A stretch of DNA of 64,000 nucleotides from Pachypanchax playfairii (Eukaryota > Chordata > Actinopteri > Cyprinodontiformes > Aplocheilidae), in contig SSNP01000007.1 in assembly GCA_006937955.1 (NCBI GenBank), positions 154,929 to 218,928 on the forward strand, read 5' to 3'. The translations under genes were made by a program, and so were the position numbers. The notes under the pieces were generated by a model. The model was given only the letters and a program-made list of their open reading frames with translations, was not told where the DNA came from and did no database searches. The stretch's first letter is position 1. Every line of letters starts with the position of its first letter. Positions 12,821-25,601 of the stretch are shown here, in pieces.

Positions 12821-13215
12821 TTAAAGAGGTCATTTCATACACATTTCAGGACTTTGTGGTTATTTCCTAAGTATTAACCAGTAATATGAAACATTTTATA
12901 TCTGAAAAACGTCAGGAAACACTGATTAACAGACCTTTCAATCTGTCTGCGTTAAAATTCGGGTGGTTCCGGCTCCTTCAACTGCAGGAGCTGATTAATA
13001 CTAACGATCAAAGGAGTTATGATGAAACAGATACAGGCCGTTCGGACTCGGGAGAACTCGGATTTTATCGCCACCTGCGTAGTTTGAGAGATTAAAACTG
13101 AAAGAGAAGTTGTTGACCTGTTTTCACACCTACTATGAAGGTAAGAACACCTGTGGAGCTAAAATATTCAACAAAAACCTCAAAAAAAACGTTTTTAATG
13201 GAAGGGCCTCTTTAA
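12821..13215. mobile_element. TTAA-flanked MITE, family A copy 1 (internally deleted)
   Basis: The element begins TTAAAGAGGTC and ends GGGCCTCTTTAA, so a short inverted repeat is bounded by TTAA, the target typical of piggyBac-type elements. There is no transposase. It is clearly the same family as 16849-17440 across its whole length, but lacks an internal block of about 200 bases present in that copy. Confidence 0.8.
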
Positions 13216-16200
13216 ACTTTGTGAAACGTGAAATTTTCGGCTTTACAGTGTGTGCATGTGTATCTTTACATTTTAAAGCTAACCGTTGTATTAAAATGAG
13301 ACATATTGCTGCAGAATTTGTGTTTTGTTCAGCTGAACAGAGTGAAATTTCGCACATGTGTATTTATCAGTTCCTCTGGGATTGTGCGTGCATACGTTTT
13401 TGGTAGTAAGTCTCTGCGGAGCCCGGACAACATTATTACAGGTCTTATTTTTGGAGCTTTCAAAGTCGACCTATGTGGTCGTATAATGTGCGGATGTGTG
13501 GGAAATTAACATGGCAGAGTAAATTTGGAAGTTTGTTTTTAAAAATCTTGTTCCAGTATAGCGCTATAAGTCTGTCAGTTTCACATCTTAATGAGTCTCA
13601 CTCCAATTTCAACCTCAGCTGTTTGCAAATTTAGGGACAACTCACCTGCCATCCCACCTTCCTCCTACAGCTGGCTTTCTAGCAACAATTACTCCAATTA
13701 GGACTGACAGACTTCCGTAACAGCATTTTATACACCTCCATATCCAGTTTCGTCATTCAATCTACTGAGTGACCAGCACACCATTACTTGAATTCAATAG
13801 GATGTTATTTGTTTGTGATGCACAGCATAACATCACTGGGTGAATCGGATTCAGTTTCCCGAGCAACAGGACATTGTTTGGCGTTCAGTATTTCTCGGCA
13901 CACCCTGTTTCAAGCCTATTTTTAAAGTTTAAAAAAGTGCTTGCAGTGTGGCTGCAAGAGAGACGAGACCGAGGAAGCAAACTGGTGATCCATGATGCTT
14001 TTATGAAGGCATGACAGAGCGCCGCGGCTTGGAAACCCGCACACTCACTGCCACGCTTAATCCTCACAGCTCACTTAGAGCAAGAAAAGCTAACTCTTCT
14101 ATGAAGATAGAAAGGCTGATTATTATGTTTATACTTTCTGCGTTTTAACCCCAGTGCCAGAGGAGACTGATAAACATAATGTCTGAGTGGATGGATGTTG
14201 TCGTGGGTCACCAAACCTGTGTGGATTTTATGGGATTTTGCAACATTCTGATTATTTTACCTCAGATGCGTTCGGTTCATCTCAGGCTTCTGTCGAGAAT
14301 TCGAAGCAAATAAATTAATGAGTAACTAATCTTTGCAGATGCATGAATCTACATATCAATGCAATCAGAGGAAGTTGTGCGCGTGGCTATTTCCAGCAGA
14401 GGGGCTGAGAGGATGTCAAGCATGCAAAGCCTCTCTGCATATATGCAAATCAGGCTCGTTTCTGCCATCCTGACTATGAACCTGACACATGCACAGAGAC
14501 TGTGCTGCTGCCTACACATTACACATACATTTATGCTGTGTAGTGAGATCTGAGATCAATGAGTGCACACTGGGAATTACTGTGGATTCCCAAAGATTTT
14601 GCTGTTTTATAGTGTGCTCTCATGACACAGCAAATGTCTGAGGTTATTTAAAGGCATGAAACTCCATGCGTATGGACTCAGTATGCACGGATAGATTAGA
14701 TAACATGCTCCACAAGTGATTTCTGTCATTAAACGGCGTGTTTATAACGTTTGCTGTTGAAATTAGGAGCGTAAATGAATCAGTTTGATCTGCAACTTTT
14801 ACAGATTCTTACAAAGACTCGTTGACCTAAAACAGCATGAGGGATAATCAGCTTCAAACTGAGGACGGCATGGAAACAGTGCAGAAAAAACATCACAGGG
14901 TTAAAGATAAGTCTCAGTGAGCGAATGAATTTCACGTCACCATGAAGAGAGCGAGTTTAGCTCATCAGGAGACAGTCCTCCCGCTACCTCCAGTTTGCTC
15001 CACGCTTCTTGTCTTTTGTCACAGCTTATAACATCTCCCCGATGTGCCAGAGGCTTATGGGGGAGTCACTGTAGATTACTGGCTGGGTCAAAAGCAAAAT
15101 GCAAATCAGGCAGTGGAAGAGGCGGAGTGAAAGCAAAGAATCAGGATGTAGAATGTACCTAGAAAAGAGGCTGCAGTGATTCTTTTTTGTTTTGTTTTTG
15201 GTGGGGGTTGCGGGGGGGGTTCTTATAAATTCTTATGTGGTAAAATTGAAATCTCCCTCTGTATTTATAGGGGCCTTAAAATATTGGAGAATCACAATGA
15301 ATAAGGTGAAACAACTGCCCTTAATGTGGCTGATTTTAGACACCTGCAAATTCAAAGCAGTTACGAGACTAACTTCCTGTGGCAGTTCTCGCCCAAATAT
15401 TCAACCCAGGGTCTCTTCATCACAGAGTTTAGGTTTAGCTGCCAAAGGAAAAGAAACATGTAAATATCAAACAGTTATTTGTTTCCAGCTTCAAGCGAGA
15501 AAAGACAACAGAGAAAACAGGTCGGAATTTCATTATCCTGTAGCTAATCTCCTGATAGCTAGCTTTGCAGCTAACACCTGCGCGTGTGTGTGTGCACCAT
15601 GCATGTTGACATGTGTGCATGGAGGTACTGTATGTGAATGAGTCCAAACACTCCTGTTAAGCAGGGATACCGGAGCAGGCAGCTGCTCCAGGCGCAGCTT
15701 TAGTAAAGACCTGCATTCTAAATAAATTCTGTCAGATTACGCCAGCGCACAGCTAACACTTCACTCTCCTCCATTTTCCACTGAAAGTGGAAAGACCAGG
15801 TGATTTTAATAGATCTGTCATAAATGGATGTTTTTCTGACACATGAAGATAAATTTATTTCAGTTTTCACTGTTTACGTGCAAAAAAATATGTTCGTTTC
15901 ATTGTTTTTGGCACTTTGTCAAGTGGGAGCAAGTGACCCCACACACATGTACTCTCTACCATTGCATGACATTTTCACTCATGTGGTTATGCCCTTGACT
16001 GCACATTGTACGCCATCTATGCAGAATAATACACAGATATTTAAGCTGACCTACATAGATAAATATCCCTTAAAATATGAAGCAAAAGAAAAACAAAGCA
16101 GCAGCAAACGCATGAGGCATGTACAGTGCCGTGCTCTGGGAGGTGTTCTGAGGGCCTGTTTCGGATGTACTTTACGCTTTCTGACACGCAGAAAAACACA

Positions 16201-16848
16201 CAGGCAACTTTTATAGAAGCGCTGTCGTATGCGAACAAGCTCATTCATTCCCTGTCTGTCTCCCTCTCTCTGCCGTGAACGACGTACACACATGCGTACG
16301 CGATGATTAAGAGGTCTGGGGGCCTTCGAGGCACGCTGGGTCTTGAGGCGGTGGTGAATCATAGCCATGATGTGGCGCATGCTCTCCGTTTGGATCTGTC
16401 AGAGAGGTTTGAGAACTGTGTTCACTGACGAGTGAGTCGGACCGAGCTGAGCCACAGTGGCCCGGCCGGTCTGTCCGTCCCGACTCCCCTCGAGCATCTC
16501 GGCGCCGCACTCCCCCCACCCCCGAGCCATGGTCTGACAGGTAAAGACACTCCTAAAGCAGCTTGAGTACTGCGAGGCTGAGGCAGGCAGATGGATCAGC
16601 AAGGTGAAGACCAAAAAGTGGAGCAAGCAGAACACGAGGCCTGATGGAACCTCGTTGAGACACAAACAAACAACAGAACCAACTCCCGTCCAGCCAGAAG
16701 AAACATGCTGATGCTCACACACACACAGTAACACAACACATCACTGTGTGTTTTTTTAGGAAAAAGCCTAATTTGAAGTAGAAAAGATGTGTGAAATAAA
16801 TCACTGTCTCCATTTTAATCTCCAGCTAACAGTGACGTTACTCTGACT
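13216..16848. other. Intergenic with two shared octamer-type motifs
   Basis: No gene is supported. The longest open frames (for example 15192-15641 and 15824-16216) lack motifs or splice context. ATGCAAAT POU octamers occur at 14443-14450 and 15099-15106, each continuing as ATGCAAATCAGGC. The surrounding sequence is not a simple repeat, so these are candidate regulatory elements. Confidence 0.45.
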
Positions 16849-17440
16849 TTAAAGAGGTCATTTCATACACATTTCAGGACTTTGTGGTTATTTCTTAAGT
16901 ATTAACCAGTAATATGAAACATTTAATATCTAAAAAACATCAGGAAACACTGATTAACAGACCTTTCAATCTGTCTGCAGTAAAATTCGGGTGGTTCCGG
17001 CTCCTTCCGTCAGGCTTCATCAGCAGCTCATTCATATTCATTATTAGAATTTGCTGGACTCTGATTGGCTAACAAACTAGTCTATGACAACAAGGTATAC
17101 TGTTTCCTGCCCCGCTGCCCATGGCAACAGCAGACGTCGTGTCTTTCTGTTTGCTAGGTCTTATGCTAACAGCTTTTAGCCAGCAGCATGCTAGGCATGG
17201 TTTTGACTGCGGGAGCTGATGAACACTAACAAACAAAGGAGTTGTGATGTAACAGATACAGGCCGTTCGGACTCGGGAGAACTCGGGTGTTACCGCCACC
17301 TGCGTAGTTTGAGAGATAAAAACTGAAAGAGAAGTTATTGACCTGTTTTCACACCCACTATGAAGGTAAAAACACCTGTGGAGCTAAAATATTCAACCGA
17401 AACCTCAGAAAAACTGTTTTTAATGGAAGGACCTCTTTAA
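16849..17440. mobile_element. TTAA-flanked MITE, family A copy 2
   Basis: Bounded by TTAAAGAGGTC and GACCTCTTTAA, an 11-bp perfect inverted repeat including TTAA. At 592 bp it is the fuller of two copies in the window. It has no transposase. The TTAA target and short ends suggest mobilisation by a piggyBac-like enzyme (inference). Confidence 0.82.
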
Positions 17441-20400
17441 GACGTGATTTAAAAATATACCAATTTATCAAGTCTCAGGTGAGTTTATTTTATAATAAAG
17501 AGTAAAGAAATTTGTTAATATCATAAACACAAAAGGATTCAAACTGAAAATGATGTTTTCTGGTTGCAACTGATGCAAAATCTAATATTTTAAGCATTGT
17601 TTGTGCTTTCTCGTATAAATAATCTCATCTGAAAGGCCATTATTTTAAGTTAGTCTTTGGTTATTAATGTTTTTTTTTCCCTGGTTTTTATTTGTTGTTT
17701 AGGTATTTGTTTATTGTTGTATGTCATGCTGTATGTTAAAGTGCTCTATAAATAAACTTGACTTGACTAATACTCCATTAGATTGTTTTACTCCTTATCT
17801 GCTCTGTAGAAATATCGTAGAATACAAACCCAGCTCCCCAGACTGAGACCGTTTTACATGTATTAAAGATTCACTTTTTATTTAAGCGTTTTTTTTGCAA
17901 AAACTTTGCACAATCCTTCCAGGAATGAAAGTCGCTTTTACAAAGTCCATCTGTTTTCATGAGTTCTGAAATAAATGTTCAAAAACAGTAGAAACATGAA
18001 GATTGGATTTACTTGGATACCAGTCTGTCCCAGTCAGGTGTTTGAAGCATATGGACGAGACATATGGCGTCTCAGTCTTTGTGGTTAATGCAGCTGGTTT
18101 TCTCATCGTGGACAAAAAACACATTCAGTTGGAAAACATTTGATTAATCCACACCTGGTTTATTTGAAGTTGTATAAACTCTGTCCAGGTTAAAACTGCT
18201 GTATCTCACCTGTCTAGATCTGGGACTGGCTTAATAGTCCCCCCCCAAACACACTCACATATAAAATGTAAACAGAAACTGAGTTAAAATTAGGCAGAAT
18301 GTTTCAGATTAAGGGGATATTCTGTTAATAATCACCCATAGAGGGGTTTAGAAGCATCCAGTGGGTCTAAGAATATGAGTGGGAGCAAACTTCCTGCGCT
18401 CTGTCGAACACGTCCTCTGGCAGAACCTAATGTGGCGTGTGACACGTCACACCCGATCACTCTGTCTAACAGATGACCAGCCGCTTTCGTACCCCGCGTG
18501 CACCACTGGATCCTAAACCAGACACTGTCAGGTGCGATAACAGTTTGAATGCCAAACCCACTCACAAGCCTTGCTCTCCTCTGTGTGTGTGTGTGGGGGG
18601 GGGGGGGCTTCTGACACTTTTTTTATTTTTCTCAGATTGTTCCATTTTTTAGATTTAACATCCAGCCTGTGTTCGTTTGGTTTTGGAGGAGGTTTGGGTC
18701 GAGTCTCTCTGACAGCGTTTTCAATTCTTCTCTTTTAACATGAAAAACTCTGGACTTTGTCTTTATAAGACTGTTCCATTCCCCTGCCTGTACGTGAGAG
18801 AATCGACTGTTTATAACAACAATCCTCACAAATTACATCCAAGAAAAAAGGGGGAAGAAATATTAAAAATAAATAATCAACCCTGATTTAATAAGGTTTT
18901 AACTTCAGCTGAATGTGTGACGCAGCTCTCATCTTCTTTCAGTGTAAACCTCAGATCCTTCCTGTTTGCTCTGTTCGAAGGGGAAACGCCGGAGCCGGTT
19001 ATGATGCTCAGTACTGTACTGAAGTCTGATAAAACAACCGAATGACTGGAGGAGAAGAAAAATCAGCAAAGAAGGATTTTTTTTTTCTTTCTTTCCTGGA
19101 TTGTTCTCATTGATCTGGAGTGCAGTGAAAGGAGGGCATTATGTAACATCTCTGCACACACATGGCCAACTGTGTGACTGCCAAGCACACGGGCTGGGGG
19201 GGGAGAGATGGTGGTGGGGTGCTGTGGTAAAAAAGAAATAGGGGGTGGGGGGGGCAGACAGACAACAACAGTGAAGATATAAGGCCGCGGGAGGCAGCAG
19301 TAGATGCTGTGATAGTTTAAATGTTTCTCATGTTGGTGTTGGGTCACTTTTCTCACTGCGACTCAGTCGAGCATCTGTAACTCGGACCCTAACAAGCTTC
19401 ATAATGAGACATGAGAATACCCCTTAGTAAAGGTTTAAACATCTATCTGCTGCTCAGTGCCCAAAACAATCTCGATTCTCGCTGCTCGTCGTCCAGCACG
19501 GAAAACATTAGTAATTTCACGGGCTCTTGACCTTAAACGCAGCGTCCCAACCAGAGATATAAGCCTGTAATTTGCACGCCCTAATTAGCTGTTGATTCAT
19601 TATCTTGAAGAGCAAGAAAACCAGCATTACAGTCATGTTACTGTGCAGCAGATGGCCCTTTAAATCAATCATTTACAAATTAATAATACATAACAGCGTG
19701 ACAATAAGGCTAGATAAATCCGAGGGGAATCACTGGCATCTCACCGAGACTCGACATGTTGAATTTCCCAACAAAACGGGTCAACGAGGGAGCTGAGACA
19801 GCATGTAAGGGAGAAGTGTATTAATAGTCTTCTGCCAAATCCGCACATGTCATACGGGCCTTATGGATGAGAAGCCGTCTCCAGAAAGAAGGAGTGAGGT
19901 AAAGGTAACGGGGCGATCAGTGGGTTGTGTTTGTTTATGCTGTGCAGCTGGAAAACTGATGCTGAGATGGCCTGACAGGGTCTGTTTCTGTTCACTGCAA
20001 GACTGTTATCCAGAGTGACCGTGTTGTCTTCCCTTCCCTCTGCAAAGGTTATGCCATTGCCAGCAGTCCACATGACACATTGCATGAGCCACTGATGCCT
20101 GAGCGAGAAGATGTTCATCAGGTCGGTCTTAAAAAGCTCTCCGTTTAGATCAAAAAGTCCCGTACGGACGAATCTGCATCGGATCTGAATATTTGGGCTT
20201 TGTTTACAACCTATATAGTAAAGGCTGCAGCTGCATTTTACAAGTGACGTGATTGGTAATCGGGTGTGTTGGGCTGTCAGCTCAGGGTGCATGATCTTGC
20301 CAGCATGACTCAAGTCTGCCCGTGAGCTGCTTCCTGTGCCTGTGCATCTACTCCAGTAGCTTGTATGATCTATTTTAGATTCTTTCGCCCAAGGATGTGT

Positions 20401-21270
20401 GTGTGTGTGTGTGTGTGTGCATCTTCACATCATCACAGAGCCACAGAAATAAGGAAATAAATAAAATGAAAAGGAGGAAGGGGGGGATTGGGGCGTTCAC
20501 GTAATCTACAGGCAATCATGCAAATTCCCCAGACGTTGTGTCCTCACAGATGCTGGAGCTCAATCGCAGCCCTGGATTCCGTTCAGGCACAACAAATCTG
20601 AAATTATGCAAACAAATCAATGAGATCTCTATCAGTCATTTGTCCAAGCCGACCCGCGTGACTCTGTAAGACCCTCGTTTATTTATTTATATCCTTCCAT
20701 TTAGCCTTAAGTAAAGTCACGCGTTTATCCAATTGGACTCCTACAGTGGCCGTAGAGCGCCGTGTGAAACGGCTCTCATTGGTCGGTTTCTTTCAAACGC
20801 AGGCAGGCAAGACGACGCTGTGTTTGACATATGCGTGTCTTGACTGCGTCTCAAAGCAGCAGAGTTCATCCATCCTGTTGGAGAAATAACAGGAGGCAGC
20901 AGCAGAGAGAGCAGGCCTGCATTTCAAGCACAGATGTCGTGCTCCTTGCGGCCTTCGCACGTCGAAGAGGCCGAGCCGAATTTGGCGTGACCCTGAAGTG
21001 TCATCTTGATTAGGACACTAGTTTCACGTCAGCTACCGATGCGGCCTGATATTTGCGTGCTTCTTTGCAAGGATGTTGAATTGGTTTTGCACAAGCACTA
21101 GAAAATGCGGATGTCTGTAATCCCACAAGAACAGGCGTCCTTGGAAGGCATGGTTGTTGCAGCAGCAGCAGCAGCGCTGCATTGTGGTTGCTGAATGGTT
21201 GGGTCTAATCTTTTGGAGGCAGCGCTCTTTGTTTGATCTCCAGGGACAGAGTGCGTACATTAGCTGCATG

Positions 21271-21284
21271 CTGCCATCTCCTGG
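21271..21284 (-). promoter_or_regulatory. CTCF-like motif
   Basis: On the minus strand the sequence reads CCAGGAGATGGCAG, one mismatch from the usual vertebrate CTCF core CCASYAGRKGGCRS. This is motif evidence only. Confidence 0.3.
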
Positions 21285-22443
21285 TAGCTGCTGTAAATTA
21301 AAATTAACCCTAATGTGCTAAACAGCCATTCTATTCCATTTAAACATGCAGGAATAAAGTGGAGCCTGAAATGCTTTTATTTTGAAATCAAAAATCAAAA
21401 ACTCCTCACCTCCAAGCCGTTCATCACTGACAGTTTTTATTTTAAATGTAGTTGTGAGTTTTTTCCAACTTTTTTTTTTATCACCATGACAACCAAACAA
21501 ACAGAATTTCCAGCCAACGGAAAGCAAAGACACTTTAACCAGAGTCCAGGGGAAGATGTCAGCTGCTCGTCTCCAACACGCCAACAGAATTTACTGCCCT
21601 CACACGACCAATAAGCAGAAAATAGAAAGACATTAAATATGCAGTTGTTGTGAGACCGACTTGTCAACAGGCTTTTAAAGTCCTGGAAAAAACTACATCT
21701 GTGAACAGCAGTAACTTTTAAATAACTGTAAGAGGGACATGAGTGTAACACTAGTTTAACCTGCTGTTGCATGTGGGATCACAAGGCCCTGCAGGTAATT
21801 CGGTGGAAAAAAATTGAAGAAGTTCAACTCCAACTCTTGTTTAAATCCTATTAAATGTTTCCTTTCTTTTGTAATTAGCATGATAATGAGCTTATTTATC
21901 AAATCATTGTTGCACGTTTCAGAGTTTTGAGATAAAAAAATATCCATAATTTTTTTTAATTAGAATAAATCACCCCTTTTGGACATTCACTGAATCATGA
22001 TTTTGCACAAACTTATTAAAAGCAGCTGTTTTTTAGTACTTTTTAGTTTTTTTTATACTGTTTGATTTATATGCACCTATTGTTAAGTATTAATGTGAAG
22101 TCATGCTTTTCAATGATACTTTAACATAAAATTAAAATAAAACTACAAACTAAATTTTTGTAAAACTGAAGGATTTTTTTTGGGGGGGGGGGTTAATGAG
22201 TTTTGGAGATATTTTGTGTTTTTTAATTTATTGTTATTTTCCTTTCGGCTGCTCCCAACAGCAATTTATCATCAAATTTCCCATTTAATTTGAAAGTTTT
22301 GCTACAGATTTCAGACCATAAAAACATTAACAGTATTTAGGACTAAAAGCTACATTTATGTGTTTAACCAGCTTTTGGATGTTTAGTTAATTGCTTTGTG
22401 AACGTTCACTCCAGAGTCTGAGTTTTAGTTCCTTTAAACGCTG

Positions 22444-22469
22444 AAAGTGTGTGTGAACACACACACTTT
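22444..22469. repeat. Perfect 12-bp-arm palindrome
   Basis: AAAGTGTGTGTG is followed, after two A bases, by its exact reverse complement. It probably arose from a GT/CA microsatellite inversion and could extrude as a cruciform. Confidence 0.7.
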
Positions 22470-23435
22470 TATACTGACGCTACGCTTCATTAGCAGGTCA
22501 GCTGAAAGTTTATAGTTCTAACTACTTGATCAGAACAAGTCAGTTCTGCAGTTTAACACAAGACAAAACTCCAGGTGTTTCTATCAATATTTTACAAAAA
22601 CTGTTTTTTTTTGGGGGGGGGGTGATTTTACCAAACCAATAACCGCCCATGTGGAGATATTACAGATTAACTTTTTAATTACAATATGCATCTTAAAAGC
22701 CGAAGGCTAGTATTTTATTCTGAAATCTGCTGTTAATGATTCATCGCTGTACTTTTTGAACTTCTTTAATTAAGAGTGTGAACACATCAGGAACAAACCA
22801 GGAGAAATCCGATCCAGAGAAGAAGTAAACACTAAAAATGTTGGTTAATTACACAAATTTTAGTAAAACTCTCGCTTTGATGAAAATACAACCTCACCTG
22901 TAAAACTTGCAACAATTAAAACAGCAGCAGCTCAAATTTCTCTTGAAAAATCCAAGAAAACTGCAGCTAATATTTGAAATATCTAAATATATCAGTAAAT
23001 TAGACCACAAGCAGTGCTGCTGCACCTCCAGCAGCACCTGCAGAACTGAAGTCAGCTGTTTCTGGAAACTAAATTATACAGTATATCTGATTTTATACAT
23101 CAGTCAAATGTTGGATTTATTACGAGGAAAATAAAAACATTAAACATACCCAGGTGGATATTATACGTTTATTTGAAAGAAGTGAAAGAAGGTACAAAAA
23201 AGTGGTATTTTCTTCCAGAGAAATAAGAACAAAAGTGGACAAACAACGTCTTTTTAAGCAAGTACTTAAAAAAAAAAAACAGGTAAAAAATTAAATAACA
23301 AATAGCCTAATACCCCCAAAAACACACGAGTGAAAATGTTACTTGTGTCAAACAAGCAGGTGATAATCCTCATTTTCTACTGGGATCCAAACAAACTCTG
23401 TGAAACTGTTCAGAAGACGGGTGTGTCCCTGCACA

Positions 23436-24141
23436 TTAACTCATTCAGTGCCATAGACGTCTTGACGTCTCTACAGCTTTTAATGGCTTAAATCCCGCGA
23501 AGCATTCTGGCAGCTGCTCGCTGAATATGAGCAGTATCTCCCGTTAGAATCTTCTGATGGCAGCAGGGACCAAAATAAAGAACGATTCACCACATAAAAC
23601 ACACGGAAAGTGTTGATAGACGAACCGATCACAGGTGGGGGTGGGGGGGGTTGGTAGTATCTGAATCAGAAATCTGTAACGTTTTTTCTTACATTTTTTT
23701 CAAATGTTGAAATTGTCTATAAATGACTATTTTCATACATAGAATAAACTATCAAAAGTTGTTTTTTTACTTTCATAGTAGTAAAACATATTTCATTTGT
23801 TGCATGAATCATTGAAACATGAAATATTTACATCAAAGTCACTGATCTGATTGAAAAACATCTTTACAGAAAATGCTCTTTATCTCAGCTTTTAGTCCTG
23901 AAACAGGTGGATTTTGATGAAAGTTTCTCTTTTGTACTGCAGATTACTAAATAACAGAAAAAGGTAGAAACATTTTTTTTTTTGCTTTTGAAAGAAGAAA
24001 GACTAAATTTTGTGATGATGGTTTCAGAATTCACATAGTCATAGTAGAAAATATTCTGTGGGCCTTAAAAAATCTGTAAAAATGCTAAATATCTGACACT
24101 GAGGAGGGTATGAAATCTGAAAGTGGCACTGAATGAGTTAA
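23436..24141. mobile_element. TTAA-flanked MITE, family B, with perfect 18-bp ends
   Basis: The first 18 bases are TTAACTCATTCAGTGCCA, and the last 18 are the exact reverse complement. This includes the TTAA target duplication typical of piggyBac-type transposition. The 706-bp element contains no open transposase frame. The perfect ends suggest a fairly recent or well-kept copy. Its ends are unrelated to family A. Confidence 0.88.
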
Positions 24142-25601
24142 TGACAGCTGAAGGAAAACCAGAGCACAAAAATTATTTCGTCATTCCGCACGGCGCAATG
24201 ATCGTCGTGGAATATAAAACAATTAACAGAGTGTTTGTAAATAAGTGATCAGAAGGGGTTTTAGAAGCAAGACAAACCAAATAAAATCACTTTGGTACAA
24301 AATGGCAACATGTTTTAATTAAAAACTGAATAACTTTCATAACTTTGCGACTGAAGCGTGTGCTAACGGTCTGCCAGCAGCAGTGGGAATGTCCGAACGC
24401 CAACTCAGAAACCAACGCTAATGATCACTAACGTAATCAAGTTCTTCATCATTGCTGCACTGGAGGAATCTTCTCTGTTAGACTTTGCCAAAACAAATAA
24501 ACAAACAAACCAGAAAACAATCAACATGTTAGGAATAAATAAATCCACTGCTAATAAACGAGACTACAGATTCAGTCGTGTTTCACTTCGAGCTCCGCAC
24601 AGTTACGAACACAAACACTGCGTTCACAACAACCTGGCCAGAGGCTGCGGTTTGTAGACGGACACTCCGATATACACCCAAATATACTCATGGAGACCAG
24701 ATACAAAAAATATATTGAGTACAACTGTACCAGCAGTGAGTATTTCTAAAACGTTACAGATAAAAATAAATTCTGAGGAAATAAAAAGTATCAGGTTTGT
24801 AATAGAAACCAGCTATTTGAAACAAGCTTTCTAGTTAGAGATGTCGCCTAAGATTAGTGTCATAAGACGGAGTTTTAACAAACTAAAATCAGTCTGTGGA
24901 TGTTTCCAGTTCACCATCGTTTAGGAAAAGAAAAAGAGTTTATTGGAGTTTTTTTTTTTTTGCCCGGGTCTGTTTTTGTCTGAGATTAATCTCAAAAATC
25001 AACTTGCACAAACTGAATCGAGTCATCGGGTGAACAGGATAGTGCAAACGAGACCAGGCTGTCCTTTTCAAACGGTCAGCCTCCAGTCCCTCCAGGACCA
25101 GTCCTGCTGGGTTTTTTCCTGATTCAAAGACCTCCTCAGCACGTCTCCAGGTTCTGGAGAAGTCCGGCAACGACCCTTTTATTTAAATTTGGTGTTGAAT
25201 TGGAGCAGGATGGTGGTCCTGGAGAATGGAAGTCTGACATCTGGGAGATCTTGATCAGAAAGCGGTGAGACCACGAGACCTGATCTATGGCTTCACATGT
25301 TGATGCAGTAAGGCAGGAGATGTCTTTGGCTTTTAAGGCAGGAGAAACAGAAAACTGACTGCTTTGACAACCTTTCCAGGGTTAAATCTATGATTGTACA
25401 TCAGACAATATTTACTTTTTATTTTATTTGCATGTTTTAGATTAGAAATGTGACCCTGAGGTCCACGTGTGAACCGCCTCAGGAACACCTGATGTCTTAC
25501 ACTGTTCTTGGCTAAAGGAAGTTGATTCTTGGCAACAAATGAGAGAAAACGTTCTCCAGTCTGATACGAACATCAGGTGAACGTGATGGCTCTCCTGGGA
25601 C
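24142..25601 (-). other. vgll4: vgll4 3'UTR and downstream flank
   Basis: Lies 3' of the vgll4 stop on the minus strand. Candidate poly(A) signals (TTTATT on the plus strand) occur at 25433-25438, 25428-25433 and 24939-24944. I see no other gene. The transcript end is not settled. Confidence 0.45.

Larger units (their letters stand above)
17441..23435. other. Intergenic, mostly AT-rich, with possible non-coding elements
   Basis: No coding gene is supported. Around 17720-17770 there is a GCTCTATAAATAAACTTGAC-type tail typical of fish retroposon 3' ends. A TG tract followed by a G run lies at about 18580-18607, poly-G-rich stretches at 19195-19256, and a TG tract at 20396-20420. T-run/G-run junctions occur near 22173-22192 and 22603-22621. 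The stretch at about 19560-19720 and that at 20510-20640 (ATGCAAAT at 20518-20525) resemble conserved regulatory DNA but cannot be verified here. Confidence 0.45.

Noticed and set aside
15192..15641. 149-codon plus-strand open frame
   Set aside because: No motif, ends in a low-complexity GTGTG stretch, and no conserved partner exons.
19861..20313. 150-codon minus-strand open frame
   Set aside because: No recognisable domain, no spliced neighbours, and sits in a gene desert; likely chance.
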